This document shows, one piece after another, positions 44,822-55,318 of a stretch of 64,000 bases of DNA. The stretch spans positions 1,848,501 through 1,912,500 of the forward strand of contig NZ_CP020538.1 in assembly GCF_002080435.1 (NCBI RefSeq), given 5' to 3'. Each line of letters opens with the position of its first letter. Positions within the stretch are counted from its first letter, which is position 1. Below the pieces are notes generated by a model, which was not told where the DNA came from, did not search any database, and was given only the letters and a program-made list of their open reading frames with translations. Position numbers and translations under genes: made by a program. The DNA is from Sphingobium herbicidovorans. Its GTDB lineage: Bacteria; Pseudomonadota; Alphaproteobacteria; Sphingomonadales; Sphingomonadaceae.

Positions 44822-47233
44822 ATGAGCCAAAGCCTACCCGACCCGCTGGAGCAATGGTTCAGCTCTCGCGGCTGGACGCCGCGCCGTCACCAGATGGACA
44901 TGCTCGCCGCCGCTCGCTCCGGGGATCATGCGCTGCTCGGCGCCCCGACGGGAGCGGGCAAGACGCTGGCGGGCTTTCTGCCGACGCTTGCCGACCTGAT
45001 CGATAGTCCGGGCGGGGGCCTTCATACGCTCTATGTTTCGCCGTTGAAGGCGCTGGCGGTCGATGTGCGCCGCAATCTGCTGACGCCGATCGAGGAAATG
45101 GACTTGCCGATCCGCGTCGAGACCCGGACGGGCGACACGCCATCCGACCGAAAGGCCCGTCAGCGCGCACGGCCGCCGGAAATCCTGCTGACCACGCCGG
45201 AATCGCTATCGCTGCTGCTGAGCTATCCGGACAGCTTCCTGATGTTCGCGCAGCTGCGGACCGTGATCATCGATGAAGTCCATGCCTTCGCCACGCAGAA
45301 GCGCGGCGACCTGCTCAGCCTCTCGCTCGCCCGGTTGCAGGCGATCAACCCGGCCCTGCGGCGCGTGGCGTTGTCGGCGACGGTTGCGGATGTTGACGCC
45401 TATCGCGCGTGGCTTGCGCCGGACGGCGACATCAACAGCGTGACGCCCGTCATCGGGGAGCAGGGCGCCGATCCAAACGTCGCCATCTTCATCCCCGAAG
45501 GCCGCATTCCCTGGTCGGGGCATTCAGGCAAATATGCCGCCAAACAGGTGATGGCGGAAATCGAACGGCGGCAGACCACGCTTATATTCTGCAACACGCG
45601 GGGCCTTGCCGAACTCATCTTTCAGGAACTGTGGACGGCGAACGACGCCAATCTTCCCATCGCCATCCATCATGGCAGCCTGTCGGTCGAGGCGCGGCGC
45701 AAGGTTGAGAACGCCATGGCGGCGGGGAAGCTGCGTGCGCTGGTGGCCACTGCCAGCCTCGACCTGGGCGTCGATTGGGGCAATGTCGATTGCGTGATCC
45801 AGATGGGTGCGCCCAAGGGTTCGTCCCGGCTGCTCCAGCGCATCGGCCGCGCCAACCACCGGCTGGACTGTCCGAGTGAGGCGATTTTGATACCCGGCAA
45901 CCGCTTCGAATATCTGGAAGCGCGCGCCGCGCTTGACGCGGTGGAGGCGGGGGAGCGCGATGCGGATGACTTTCGTCCGGGTAGCCTGGACGTCCTGGCG
46001 CAGCATGTCATGGCGCTGGCCTGCGCCGCGCCCTTTCGTGAAGAGGAATTGCTGTCGGAGATCCGCTCCGCCACGCCCTACAGCGCGCTGACCGACGACG
46101 CGTTCGCCAACGTCCTGCATTTCATCGAGGGGGGCGGCTATGCGCTGCGTGCCTATGACCGGTTCAAGCGGCTGACGCATGAGGCCGATGGCACATGGCG
46201 CGTGTCGCACCCGCGTTTCATCCAGCAGCATCGGCTGAACGCCGGCATCATCGTCGATCAGCCGGTCCTCGACGTGCGCTTCGCCAATGGCCGCAAGCTC
46301 GGTACGGTGGAGGAAGGGTTCGCCGCGACGCTGCGGCCGGGCGACAGCTTCTTCTTTTCCGGCACGGCGCTGGAGGTCGTGCGCATGGACCTCACCGACC
46401 TGATCGTTCGGGCCACATCGAAGCAAGCGCGCATCCCCACATGGGGCGGCACCCGCATGGCCATGTCCACCCGCCTTGCCGACAGGGTGCGCCACTTTCT
46501 GGCGGAGCCGGAGGAGTGGTATCGTTTCCCGGACGATGTGCGCGATTGGTTGGAAGTGCAGAAATACCGGTCGGCCCTGCCCGAGCCGGGGCAGCTGCTG
46601 ATCGAGACCTTTCCGCATGAGGGGCGTCATTATCTGGTCTGCTACAGTTTCGAAGGATGGAACGCGCACCAGTCGCTGGGCATGCTGCTGACGCGCCGCA
46701 TGGATGCGCAGGGGCTGATGCCGCTTGGCTTTGTGTCGAACGACTATGCGCTGGCCGTTTACGGGCTGAAGCCGGTGACTGATCCGCAAAGCCTCTTTTC
46801 CGCCGACATTCTCGATCATGAATTTGTCGAATGGGTCGAGCAGTCGAGCCTTCTCAAGCGGGCCTTCCGCGATGTTGCGGTGATCGCAGGGCTGATCGAG
46901 CGCCAGCATCCCGGCAAGCGCAAGACGGGGCGGCAGGTCACTTTTTCGACCGACCTTATCTACGATGTGCTGCGCAAATATCAGCCCGACCATCTGCTGA
47001 TAAAGGCGGCCTGGGCCGACGCGCGGGCGCGGATGACGGATGTCGGGCGATTGGGCGACCTGATCGATCGCGCGTCGGCGACGATGCTGCATATCGACCT
47101 GGAAAGGGTCAGCCCGCTGGCCGTGCCCGTGCTGATCCTGATCGGGCGCGAGCAGGTGGCGCAGACTGCGGCGGAAGATGCGCTGCTGATCGAAGCAGAG
47201 GCATTGGTGGCCGAAGCCATGCGGACGGATTAA
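44822..47233 (+). CDS. Ligase-associated DNA damage response DEXH-box helicase (Lhr-type)
   Basis: Superfamily 2 helicase that in many bacteria is encoded with LigB-type ligase, exonuclease and PdeM. The 803-residue product has the Q-like EQWFSSRGWTPRRHQMDM, Walker A GAPTGAGKT at about 40-48, DEVH at about 151-154, LSATVAD, motif IV/V/VI (LIFCNTRGLAELIFQELW, LVATASLDLGVDWG, QRIGRANHRL) and an Lhr C-terminal region with LFSADILDHEFVEWVEQSSLLKRAFRDVAVIAGLIERQHPGKRKTG. Start ATG 44822. No ligase lies adjacent; pdeM is at 11.2 kb. Confidence 0.93.
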   Translation: MSQSLPDPLEQWFSSRGWTPRRHQMDMLAAARSGDHALLGAPTGAGKTLAGFLPTLADLIDSPGGGLHTLYVSPLKALAVDVRRNLLTPIEEMDLPIRVETRTGDTPSDRKARQRARPPEILLTTPESLSLLLSYPDSFLMFAQLRTVIIDEVHAFATQKRGDLLSLSLARLQAINPALRRVALSATVADVDAYRAWLAPDGDINSVTPVIGEQGADPNVAIFIPEGRIPWSGHSGKYAAKQVMAEIERRQTTLIFCNTRGLAELIFQELWTANDANLPIAIHHGSLSVEARRKVENAMAAGKLRALVATASLDLGVDWGNVDCVIQMGAPKGSSRLLQRIGRANHRLDCPSEAILIPGNRFEYLEARAALDAVEAGERDADDFRPGSLDVLAQHVMALACAAPFREEELLSEIRSATPYSALTDDAFANVLHFIEGGGYALRAYDRFKRLTHEADGTWRVSHPRFIQQHRLNAGIIVDQPVLDVRFANGRKLGTVEEGFAATLRPGDSFFFSGTALEVVRMDLTDLIVRATSKQARIPTWGGTRMAMSTRLADRVRHFLAEPEEWYRFPDDVRDWLEVQKYRSALPEPGQLLIETFPHEGRHYLVCYSFEGWNAHQSLGMLLTRRMDAQGLMPLGFVSNDYALAVYGLKPVTDPQSLFSADILDHEFVEWVEQSSLLKRAFRDVAVIAGLIERQHPGKRKTGRQVTFSTDLIYDVLRKYQPDHLLIKAAWADARARMTDVGRLGDLIDRASATMLHIDLERVSPLAVPVLILIGREQVAQTAAEDALLIEAEALVAEAMRTD

Positions 47234-47721
47234 AAATCCTCGCGGACGCCGCCGCAGCCTTTCAATGTTCCATCACCAAAAGACACCGCGACCCGGTCCG
47301 CCCAATGGGCGTCGCTCATGCCGTCGTTGCATGGCCCATCAGTCACGACCATGGAGAATCCGTCGCCCAGATAGCGGACCGCGCGGCCATCATCCGCACG
47401 GTCGATCGCGAAATCGACGGGCTCATTGTCCGGGCGCTCGAGCGTGGCGGTCGATCCCTTTACCGTTACCGCCCAGAAAGGCTCGGTGCCAAGCGCGCGA
47501 TAGCGCGTCTCACTGCTTGGCGGGGTCGTATCGACGACTGCGGGGGCGGGGGGAGCCTCTTCGCGGGCATCAGAGGGTAGAGGCGCTTCCCGTGCCACGG
47601 CCAGATTTTCGATCGGAGCGTTGGCGACGGGCACCTCGTTTCTGGGCAGGTCCGCCATATTTTCTTTACGGCCGCATCCCGCCAAAATCAGCACGCCCGC
47701 GATCAACAGCCCCGCCCTCAT
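47230..47721 (-). CDS. COG3650-type lipoprotein
   Basis: Envelope lipoprotein of unknown function, 163 residues. Signal peptide with lipobox LILAGC, then a low-complexity Pro/Ala/Glu linker, and a C-terminal domain with RYRALGTEPFWAVTV and SMVVTDGPCNDGMSDAHWADRVAVSFGDGTLKGCGG: two Cys in the positions typical of COG3650/META-like proteins that accompany heat-shock-like HslJ domains. The stop overlaps the helicase stop convergently by 4 bp. Confidence 0.8.
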   Translation of the reverse strand: MRAGLLIAGVLILAGCGRKENMADLPRNEVPVANAPIENLAVAREAPLPSDAREEAPPAPAVVDTTPPSSETRYRALGTEPFWAVTVKGSTATLERPDNEPVDFAIDRADDGRAVRYLGDGFSMVVTDGPCNDGMSDAHWADRVAVSFGDGTLKGCGGVREDF

Positions 47722-47787
47722 GCTTCACCTTCCTATTTACAATTTATAAATATATCATTGGGTATATATGGAACAGTAAGTCGGCTC

Positions 47788-47803
47788 TTAATTCCAATTT
47801 AAC
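47788..47803 (+). promoter_or_regulatory. CtrA-binding box upstream of the TadG/TadE-like genes
   Basis: TTAA at 47788, seven bases, TTAAC at 47799-47803: an exact match to the CtrA consensus TTAA-N7-TTAAC. A second half-site TTAACC begins at 47812. It lies about 65 bp upstream of the chosen start codon in an AT-rich stretch (47735-47830), a good promoter region. CtrA controls tad pilus and motility genes in many alphaproteobacteria. Confidence 0.65.
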
Positions 47804-47868
47804 CACGCCATTTAACCAAATGCAAAGTATGCGTGAGTAGAAAATCCCTGATGCGAAGGGGATTTTCC

Positions 47869-49110
47869 ATGCGTCCTGATGTTTTACGCCGGTGCCTTCG
47901 GGACAAAGCGGGCAATGTCCTGATGCTGGCTGCGGCGTCCATGCCTATTCTTGTGGGTGCTGCGGGTCTTGCGACCGACACTGTGCAATGGGCCTTGTGG
48001 AAGCGCCAGGTTCAGCGGCAGGCAGATTCGGCTGCGCTTGCAGGCGCCTATGCCGTGGCCCAGGGCTTCAGCGCATCGGACAGCGCGACGGCAGACATCA
48101 GCCGTCTTTCGCTTGTCGCCTTGTCGCAAACACCCACAATCGAAAATGCGCCTACAACAGGCGTCGGCGCCGGCAATGCAAAGGCTGTGCGCGTCGTCCT
48201 GCAGACCAGTAGCGAGCTGCCTTTTTCAAAGATATTGGGCGTACCGACGCCCGTAATATCCGGCGAAGCGACAGCGGCGGTCGTGAGCGAGGGCGATTAT
48301 TGCGTCGTATCGCTGGAATCTACTTCGACCGTTGGCGTCACGCTTCAGGGCAATGCCTCTGTCGATCTGGGCTGCGGCATTATCACCAATTCGCGGGCGG
48401 CCAGCGCCGTCTATGCCGGAGGCAGCAGTACCGTCAAGGCAACGCCCGTCGCCGCGGTCGGGGGGCTGCAGGCCAGTTCCAACTTCGTCTCGCCCACGAC
48501 GCTGCAACCTTATACCGTGCCGCAGTCCGATCCCTATGCCGCGCTGCCGGTGCCCAGCCCGTCCAGTTGCCAGGGAAAGCTGAGCGTCAATCCACAGGGC
48601 ACCGCGTCGAAGGGCCCGGGTTGTTACAAGGGCTTCGATATCAAGGGCACGCTGAACCTCGATCCCGGCGTCTATTATATCGATGGCGGCAGTTTCAACA
48701 TAGGCTCGCAGGCGGTCATCAACGGCACCGGCGTCACCATCATCCTGACCAGCAGCAACGCGGCCACCAATCCCAGCCAGATCGCCACGGTCGATATCAA
48801 CGGCGGCGCTACGCTGAACCTGTCAGCGCCGACCACCGGCACCTATTCCGGCGTCCTGTTTTATCAGGACCGGCGCGCGCTGGATTCGGGCGAAAACAAG
48901 ATCAACGGCAACGCCAGTTCATCCTTCCAGGGGGCGTTCTATTTTCCCTCGCAAGCGATGTCGTTCAGCGGGACGTCGGGCATGACCACCAATTGCGTGA
49001 AGATGGTCGGTCGCCGAGTCACCTTCATCGGCAACAGCAGCATCGTCAATCAATGCGAAAATACGGGCGTGAATGAGATCACCGGCACTATGGTGAGGCT
49101 GATCGGCTGA
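47869..49110 (+). CDS. TadG-like pseudopilin/adhesin with beta-solenoid-like C-terminal region
   Basis: Probable exported Flp/Tad-associated protein. The 413-residue product begins MRPDVLRRCLRDKAGNVLMLAAASMPILVGAAGLATDTVQWALWKRQVQRQADSAALAGA, split here over the pseudopilin-type helix that TadE/TadG share, and then a long Gly/Ser/Asn-rich region with short strands (LNLDPGVYYIDGGSFNIGSQAVINGTGVTIILTSS, GAFYFPSQAMSFSGTSG) typical of beta-solenoid or DUF-type adhesion domains instead of the vWA domain of classical TadG. ATG 47869 has GAAGGGG upstream; GTG 47833 is an alternative. Two TadE genes follow. Confidence 0.8.
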   Translation: MRPDVLRRCLRDKAGNVLMLAAASMPILVGAAGLATDTVQWALWKRQVQRQADSAALAGAYAVAQGFSASDSATADISRLSLVALSQTPTIENAPTTGVGAGNAKAVRVVLQTSSELPFSKILGVPTPVISGEATAAVVSEGDYCVVSLESTSTVGVTLQGNASVDLGCGIITNSRAASAVYAGGSSTVKATPVAAVGGLQASSNFVSPTTLQPYTVPQSDPYAALPVPSPSSCQGKLSVNPQGTASKGPGCYKGFDIKGTLNLDPGVYYIDGGSFNIGSQAVINGTGVTIILTSSNAATNPSQIATVDINGGATLNLSAPTTGTYSGVLFYQDRRALDSGENKINGNASSSFQGAFYFPSQAMSFSGTSGMTTNCVKMVGRRVTFIGNSSIVNQCENTGVNEITGTMVRLIG

Positions 49111-49111
49111 A

Positions 49112-49579
49112 ATGGCGAAGAGATGGCTCCATAATCTGCTGTCCGACCGGTCGGGGACGAGCACCATCGAACTGGCTATCATCTTTCCGGTTCTGGCGGC
49201 GCTGACTTTCATCGCGGCGGATCTGGCGATGGCGTTCAAGGCGAAGATCAGACTTCAGGCGGCGGCTGAACGGACGGCGCAACTGGCCACCAGCGGCGGC
49301 CTCAACAGCGCAGCCTACCAGAATCTGGCTGCCGACGCGGCTGCGGGCGCGGGGGTGTCCTCCAACGCCGTGACAGTCACCAGTTCGCTGCTGTGCGATG
49401 GCACGGTGCAGGCGTCGATGGCTGAGGTTTGCGCGACGGGGCAGCAGATGAAGCGCTATGTGACGATCGGCATTACCGGCAGTTACCAGCCGATGTTCGG
49501 TAAATTGCTGCCCGGGACCAGTTGGGCATCGGCACAGGGCATTACGCTTACCGGCTCATCATCGGTGCGTCTGCAATGA
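49112..49579 (+). CDS. TadE-like pseudopilin 1
   Basis: Minor pseudopilin of a Flp/Tad apparatus, 155 residues. The N-terminus LLSDRSGTSTIELAIIFPVLAALTFIAADLAMAF is a TadE prepilin segment with the conserved Glu after a Gly-rich stretch; the processing site follows SGTST. The rest is a small exported domain (SSLLCDGTVQASMAEVCATGQQMKRYVTIGITG) with two Cys that may form a disulfide. Overlaps the next gene by 4 bp (ATGA) and starts 1 bp after the TadG-like stop, so the trio is one operon. Confidence 0.84.
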   Translation: MAKRWLHNLLSDRSGTSTIELAIIFPVLAALTFIAADLAMAFKAKIRLQAAAERTAQLATSGGLNSAAYQNLAADAAAGAGVSSNAVTVTSSLLCDGTVQASMAEVCATGQQMKRYVTIGITGSYQPMFGKLLPGTSWASAQGITLTGSSSVRLQ

Positions 49580-49956
49580 TCCGGCTTATCCGGCATCAGC
49601 GCGGGGCTGCCGCGATCGAGTTCGGGCTGGCGCTGCCGCCTTTCCTCATGTTGCTGATGGGGGCGCTGCAACTGGGCATCGTGGCGATGGCGCGCACCGG
49701 ATTGCAGCATGCGGTGGATGAAGGTGCGCGCTATGCCACCATCTTTCCCACGCCGACCGACGCACAGATCATCGCCTATGTGAAAAGCAAGCGCGTTGGC
49801 CTGGACCCGGCCTATGCCACGGACCCGGTCGTGACCCATGGCACGCAATATGGCATTGCCTACACGGAAATCACGATGAGCTACGCGCGGCCGCTCAATT
49901 TCCTGGTCTATCAGACCGCGCCTGTTTCGGTCAGTTATACGCGCCGGGCCTATTGA
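49576..49956 (+). CDS. TadE-like pseudopilin 2
   Basis: Second TadE-type minor pseudopilin, 126 residues from ATG 49576, which overlaps the previous stop. IRLIRHQRGAAAIEFGLALPPFLMLLMGALQLGIVAMAR is the prepilin helix, with Glu at the expected position; the exported part includes ARYATIFPTPTDAQIIAYVKSKRVG and ends SVSYTRRAY. No cpaB/C/F, tadB/C or prepilin peptidase genes are in the window, so the assembly machine must be encoded elsewhere. Confidence 0.84.
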   Translation: MIRLIRHQRGAAAIEFGLALPPFLMLLMGALQLGIVAMARTGLQHAVDEGARYATIFPTPTDAQIIAYVKSKRVGLDPAYATDPVVTHGTQYGIAYTEITMSYARPLNFLVYQTAPVSVSYTRRAY

Positions 49957-49990
49957 GCCGCCTGCGACCGCACAGACGGCTCAAAAGCGT

Positions 49991-52528
<2,538 letters not shown>

Positions 52529-52583
52529 CTAAAGCGAAACATGGCGTCTTTCGCTCTACCGCCGCTGGGTCTATCAGGTGGGG

Positions 52584-53045
52584 ATGCGTGCGATTTTTCT
52601 CCTGCTCCCGCTCCTTGCAGCCTGTTCGGAAAGCAGCGAGATATTGGAGCAACTGCCCAACAGCTCGATCGCCGGAGCGCCGCGTGAAGATAGGCCCGAC
52701 ACGCGGTTGGGAGCCAAGATCACGCGTCCCGTGACAATCGGTGAAGATGGTCCCCGGCTGAATGCCTGCGGGGCGATGGGGCAGGCGATGCGCGTGGGCG
52801 CTTCCGGCCTTGCGGTCCGCGCGGCCCCCTTTGCCGAGGCGCAGGAAGTGGCGCGGCTGGCCGAAGGGGCGCGGGTCCATGTCTGCACCCGCAGCCTGGA
52901 CCAGAAATGGCTGGGTGTCGTCATCCTGCCGCCTGCTCGGGGCGATTGCGGGCTATCCGATCCGGTCGAGCGCAGGCGGGCCTATGATGGCCCCTGCATG
53001 AGCGGCTGGGTGTCCAGCGCATCGATCCGGTTTACCGCGAATTGA
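52584..53045 (+). CDS. SH3-like domain lipoprotein
   Basis: Putative lipoprotein of 153 residues from ATG 52584. The signal ends LLPLLAAC (lipobox Cys near residue 15), followed by a variable spacer and a C-terminal SH3-like domain: GASGLAVRAAPFAEAQEVARLAEGARVHVCTRSLDQKWLGVVILP, with VRAAP and CGL...CMSGWVSS typical of bacterial SH3/DUF-type cell-wall-binding modules. Function unknown; divergent from gyrB by 85 bp. GTG 52578 is a possible alternative start. Confidence 0.74.
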   Translation: MRAIFLLLPLLAACSESSEILEQLPNSSIAGAPREDRPDTRLGAKITRPVTIGEDGPRLNACGAMGQAMRVGASGLAVRAAPFAEAQEVARLAEGARVHVCTRSLDQKWLGVVILPPARGDCGLSDPVERRRAYDGPCMSGWVSSASIRFTAN

Positions 53046-53053
53046 GGAAAAAG

Positions 53054-53083
53054 GACCGGCCAGCGGGCTCATGCTGGCCGGTC
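53054..53083. other. Strong hairpin after the SH3-like gene
   Basis: Perfect 11-bp inverted repeat GACCGGCCAGC / GCTGGCCGGTC (53054-53064 and 53073-53083). An A-tract precedes it on the plus strand, so a T-tract follows it on the minus strand: it would terminate minus-strand transcription. No T-tract follows on the plus strand, so terminator function there is doubtful. Confidence 0.4.
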
Positions 53084-53136
53084 AGGGGGCAAGGGTCTGT
53101 TACCTGTCTGGCTCTAAATGGCCTTTTACAAAACAT

Positions 53137-53154
53137 CCATTTACCGGTAAGTGG
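53137..53154. promoter_or_regulatory. Palindromic candidate operator of the MocR-type regulator
   Basis: CCATTTACCGGTAAGTGG is a nearly perfect 18-bp palindrome (one mismatch, centre ACCGGT), 35 bp before ATG 53189. A related half-site AAATGGCC lies at 53116-53123, 33 bp upstream of AAGTGGCC at 53149-53156. MocR/GntR regulators often bind sites near their own promoter, so autoregulation is plausible (inference). Confidence 0.45.
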
Positions 53155-53188
53155 CCTTGCTTGAACGCATGTGAAGCGAGCATTGGCC

Positions 53189-54652
53189 ATGTCCACATCT
53201 GTCCTTCGTCCCCCTTCACTCCTCCGGCTGCTGGGCGCGTGGCGGGCGGAGGAGAGCGCCGAGCCCGCCTATCGCCAACTGGCGCAGGCACTGCGCATGC
53301 TTGTGCTCGATGGGCGCGTGGGTCTTAACGTCAGGCTGCCGGGAGAGCGGGAACTGGCCGCCGCGCTGGGGCTGAGCCGCACGACGATTGCCGCTGCCTT
53401 CGACCGGTTGCGGGACGAGGGATTTCTGGAGAGCCGCCAGGGATCCGGCAGCGTCACCCGCCTGCCGCCCGGGCGGATCGAGCCGGAGTCGCCGGAGATC
53501 GACATGGTCTCATACGGCAATATCCTCAACTGGACCCATGCTGCGCTGCCCGCTGCGCCGGGGGTCGGCCGCGCCTGCCAGACTGCGGTGGAGGCATTGC
53601 CGGCTTTTCTGGGCGAGCTGGGCTATGACCCGCTTGGCCTGCCCCCGCTGCGCCGTGCCATTGCCGCGCAGTTCGAACGGCGCGGCTGTCCGACCAGCCC
53701 CGACCAGATCATCGTCACCAATGGCGCGCAGCAGGGTTTTGCCTTGCTGCTGCAATGGCTGACCGGGCCGGGCGACCGGGCGGTGATCGACCATCCGACC
53801 TATCATAATGTCATCCAGGCGTTGCAGCGCGCCCATGTCGTGCCAGTGCCGGTCGGCCTGCCCGCCCAAGGGTGGGACATTGACGCGATGGAAGCGGCCT
53901 TCCGCCAGACGAGCCCGCGCTTTGCCTATGTCATCGCCGATTTTCACAACCCCACCGGGCGAGCCATGGATCCGGCGACCCGGCGCGCTCTGGTCGCCGC
54001 CGCCACGCGCAGCCATACGCCGCTGATCATTGACGAAACGATGGTGGCGATGGGGCTGGATTTCCCCGCGCCGCCCCCAGTGGCGATCCATGATCCCTCA
54101 GGACGCCAGGTCATCACCATGGGGTCAGCCAGCAAGATATTCTGGGGCGGGCTGCGGATCGGCTGGATACGCGCGGATCCGCAGACGATCGCCGCGCTCG
54201 GCCGCCTGCGCACGACGATGGACATGGCGAGCCCCGTTGTGGAGCAGCTTGCCGTCGCGCAGTTGATCGACAGCGATGAAGGGTTGGGATCACGCGCGGC
54301 CATGCTGCGCGCCCGCCGCGATCATCTGATCGGGGAGATAGAAAGGCATCTGCCGCACTGGCGTGTCGAATCGCCTTCCGGCGGGCTTTCCCTGTGGGCG
54401 GAACTGCCCCGTGCCGAGGCGACTGCGCTGGCCGCGATTGCCGAAAGCCATGGCGTGCGCGTCGCGCCAGGGCCGCGCTTTGGGGTCAGCGGCGCGTTCG
54501 AACGCTTCCTGCGCCTGCCATTCACCTTGCCGGAAGAGCAGTTGACGATGGGCGTGGAGCGGCTGGCCGAAGCCGATGCGCGGCTGCACGCGCGGTCGCC
54601 GCGTGGGCGCGATTCGCTGGCGGCCGCGCTGGAGGCGGACCGCCTGATCTGA
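53189..54652 (+). CDS. MocR-type transcriptional regulator (GntR HTH plus aminotransferase domain)
   Basis: PLP-dependent regulator. The 487-residue product has a GntR-type winged HTH at about residues 27-92 (YRQLAQALRMLVLDGRVGLNVRLPGERELAAALGLSRTTIAAAFDRLRDEGFL) and a type I aminotransferase-like domain (VTNGAQQGFALLLQWL, DFHNPTGRAMDP, PLIIDETMV) with the PLP-binding Lys in GSASKIFWGGLRIGW. Ligand and target genes are unknown; no PLP or transport gene is adjacent. Start ATG 53189 rather than GTG 53171. A palindromic site precedes it. Confidence 0.9.
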   Translation: MSTSVLRPPSLLRLLGAWRAEESAEPAYRQLAQALRMLVLDGRVGLNVRLPGERELAAALGLSRTTIAAAFDRLRDEGFLESRQGSGSVTRLPPGRIEPESPEIDMVSYGNILNWTHAALPAAPGVGRACQTAVEALPAFLGELGYDPLGLPPLRRAIAAQFERRGCPTSPDQIIVTNGAQQGFALLLQWLTGPGDRAVIDHPTYHNVIQALQRAHVVPVPVGLPAQGWDIDAMEAAFRQTSPRFAYVIADFHNPTGRAMDPATRRALVAAATRSHTPLIIDETMVAMGLDFPAPPPVAIHDPSGRQVITMGSASKIFWGGLRIGWIRADPQTIAALGRLRTTMDMASPVVEQLAVAQLIDSDEGLGSRAAMLRARRDHLIGEIERHLPHWRVESPSGGLSLWAELPRAEATALAAIAESHGVRVAPGPRFGVSGAFERFLRLPFTLPEEQLTMGVERLAEADARLHARSPRGRDSLAAALEADRLI

Positions 54653-54673
54653 AAGACCAGTTCCTTCACATTG

Positions 54674-54712
54674 AAAAGGCCGCGCAGGATAGCTCCCGCG
54701 CGGCCCATTTTT
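54674..54712. terminator. Bidirectional terminator between the MocR-type gene and ppa
   Basis: Stem GGCCGCGC / GCGCGGCC (54678-54685 and 54698-54705) with a 12-nt loop, followed by CATTTTT on the plus strand and, read from the minus strand, by TTTTC. Works for both converging genes. Confidence 0.8.
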
Positions 54713-54731
54713 CAGCAGCTTGAGTGCGGCT

Positions 54732-55274
54732 TTACGCGGCCTTCTTCCCAGCCTGATAGCGTTCGATCGCTTCGAGCGTGATGCGGCGGGCGTCTTCCGC
54801 GCCGCCCCATGTGCCGATCCGCACCCACTTCTGCTTTTCCAGATCCTTATAGTGGGTGAAGAAATGTTCGATCTGCTCCATCACGATGCCGGGCAGATCG
54901 TCCTTTTCATCAACGTCGCTATAGTAGGGGAAGGTCTTGTTATCGGGAACGCAGACGAGCTTTTCGTCGCCGCCCGCTTCATCTTCCAGATTGAGCACCG
55001 CGATCGGGCGCGCGCGCACCACGGATCCGGGGACGAAGGGCGACCGGGCGATCACCAGCGCGTCGAGCGGATCACCATCGGGCGACAGGGTGTGGGGCAC
55101 GAAGCCGTAATTGGCGGGATAGCGCATCGGCGTGTGCAGGATGCGATCCACGAACAGCGCGCCCGATGCCTTGTCGAACTCATATTTCACGGGCTCGCCG
55201 CCGATCGGCACCTCGATGATGACGTTCAGGCTGTTGGGCGGATCGTCGCCGACCGGGATCAGTTCGATATTCAT
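54732..55274 (-). CDS. ppa: Inorganic pyrophosphatase
   Basis: Hydrolyses pyrophosphate to phosphate, pulling biosynthetic reactions forward. The 180-residue product is a family I enzyme: MNIELIPVGDDPPNSLNVIIEVP, YPANYGFVPHTLSPDGDPLDALV with the three catalytic Asp, and VPDNKTFPYYSDVDEKDDLPG. Length is standard. It starts 44 bp after the end of the M61 peptidase gene on the same strand. Confidence 0.97.
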   Translation of the reverse strand: MNIELIPVGDDPPNSLNVIIEVPIGGEPVKYEFDKASGALFVDRILHTPMRYPANYGFVPHTLSPDGDPLDALVIARSPFVPGSVVRARPIAVLNLEDEAGGDEKLVCVPDNKTFPYYSDVDEKDDLPGIVMEQIEHFFTHYKDLEKQKWVRIGTWGGAEDARRITLEAIERYQAGKKAA

Positions 55275-55318
55275 GGGACTTCAAACCTTCTTCGATACGC
55301 GTTGGCGTTACGGGTGAT

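Noticed and set aside
45524..47092. Long antisense frame under the helicase gene
   Set aside because: Same cause; the plus-strand helicase motifs are complete and the antisense product is low-complexity His/Arg/Gln-rich.
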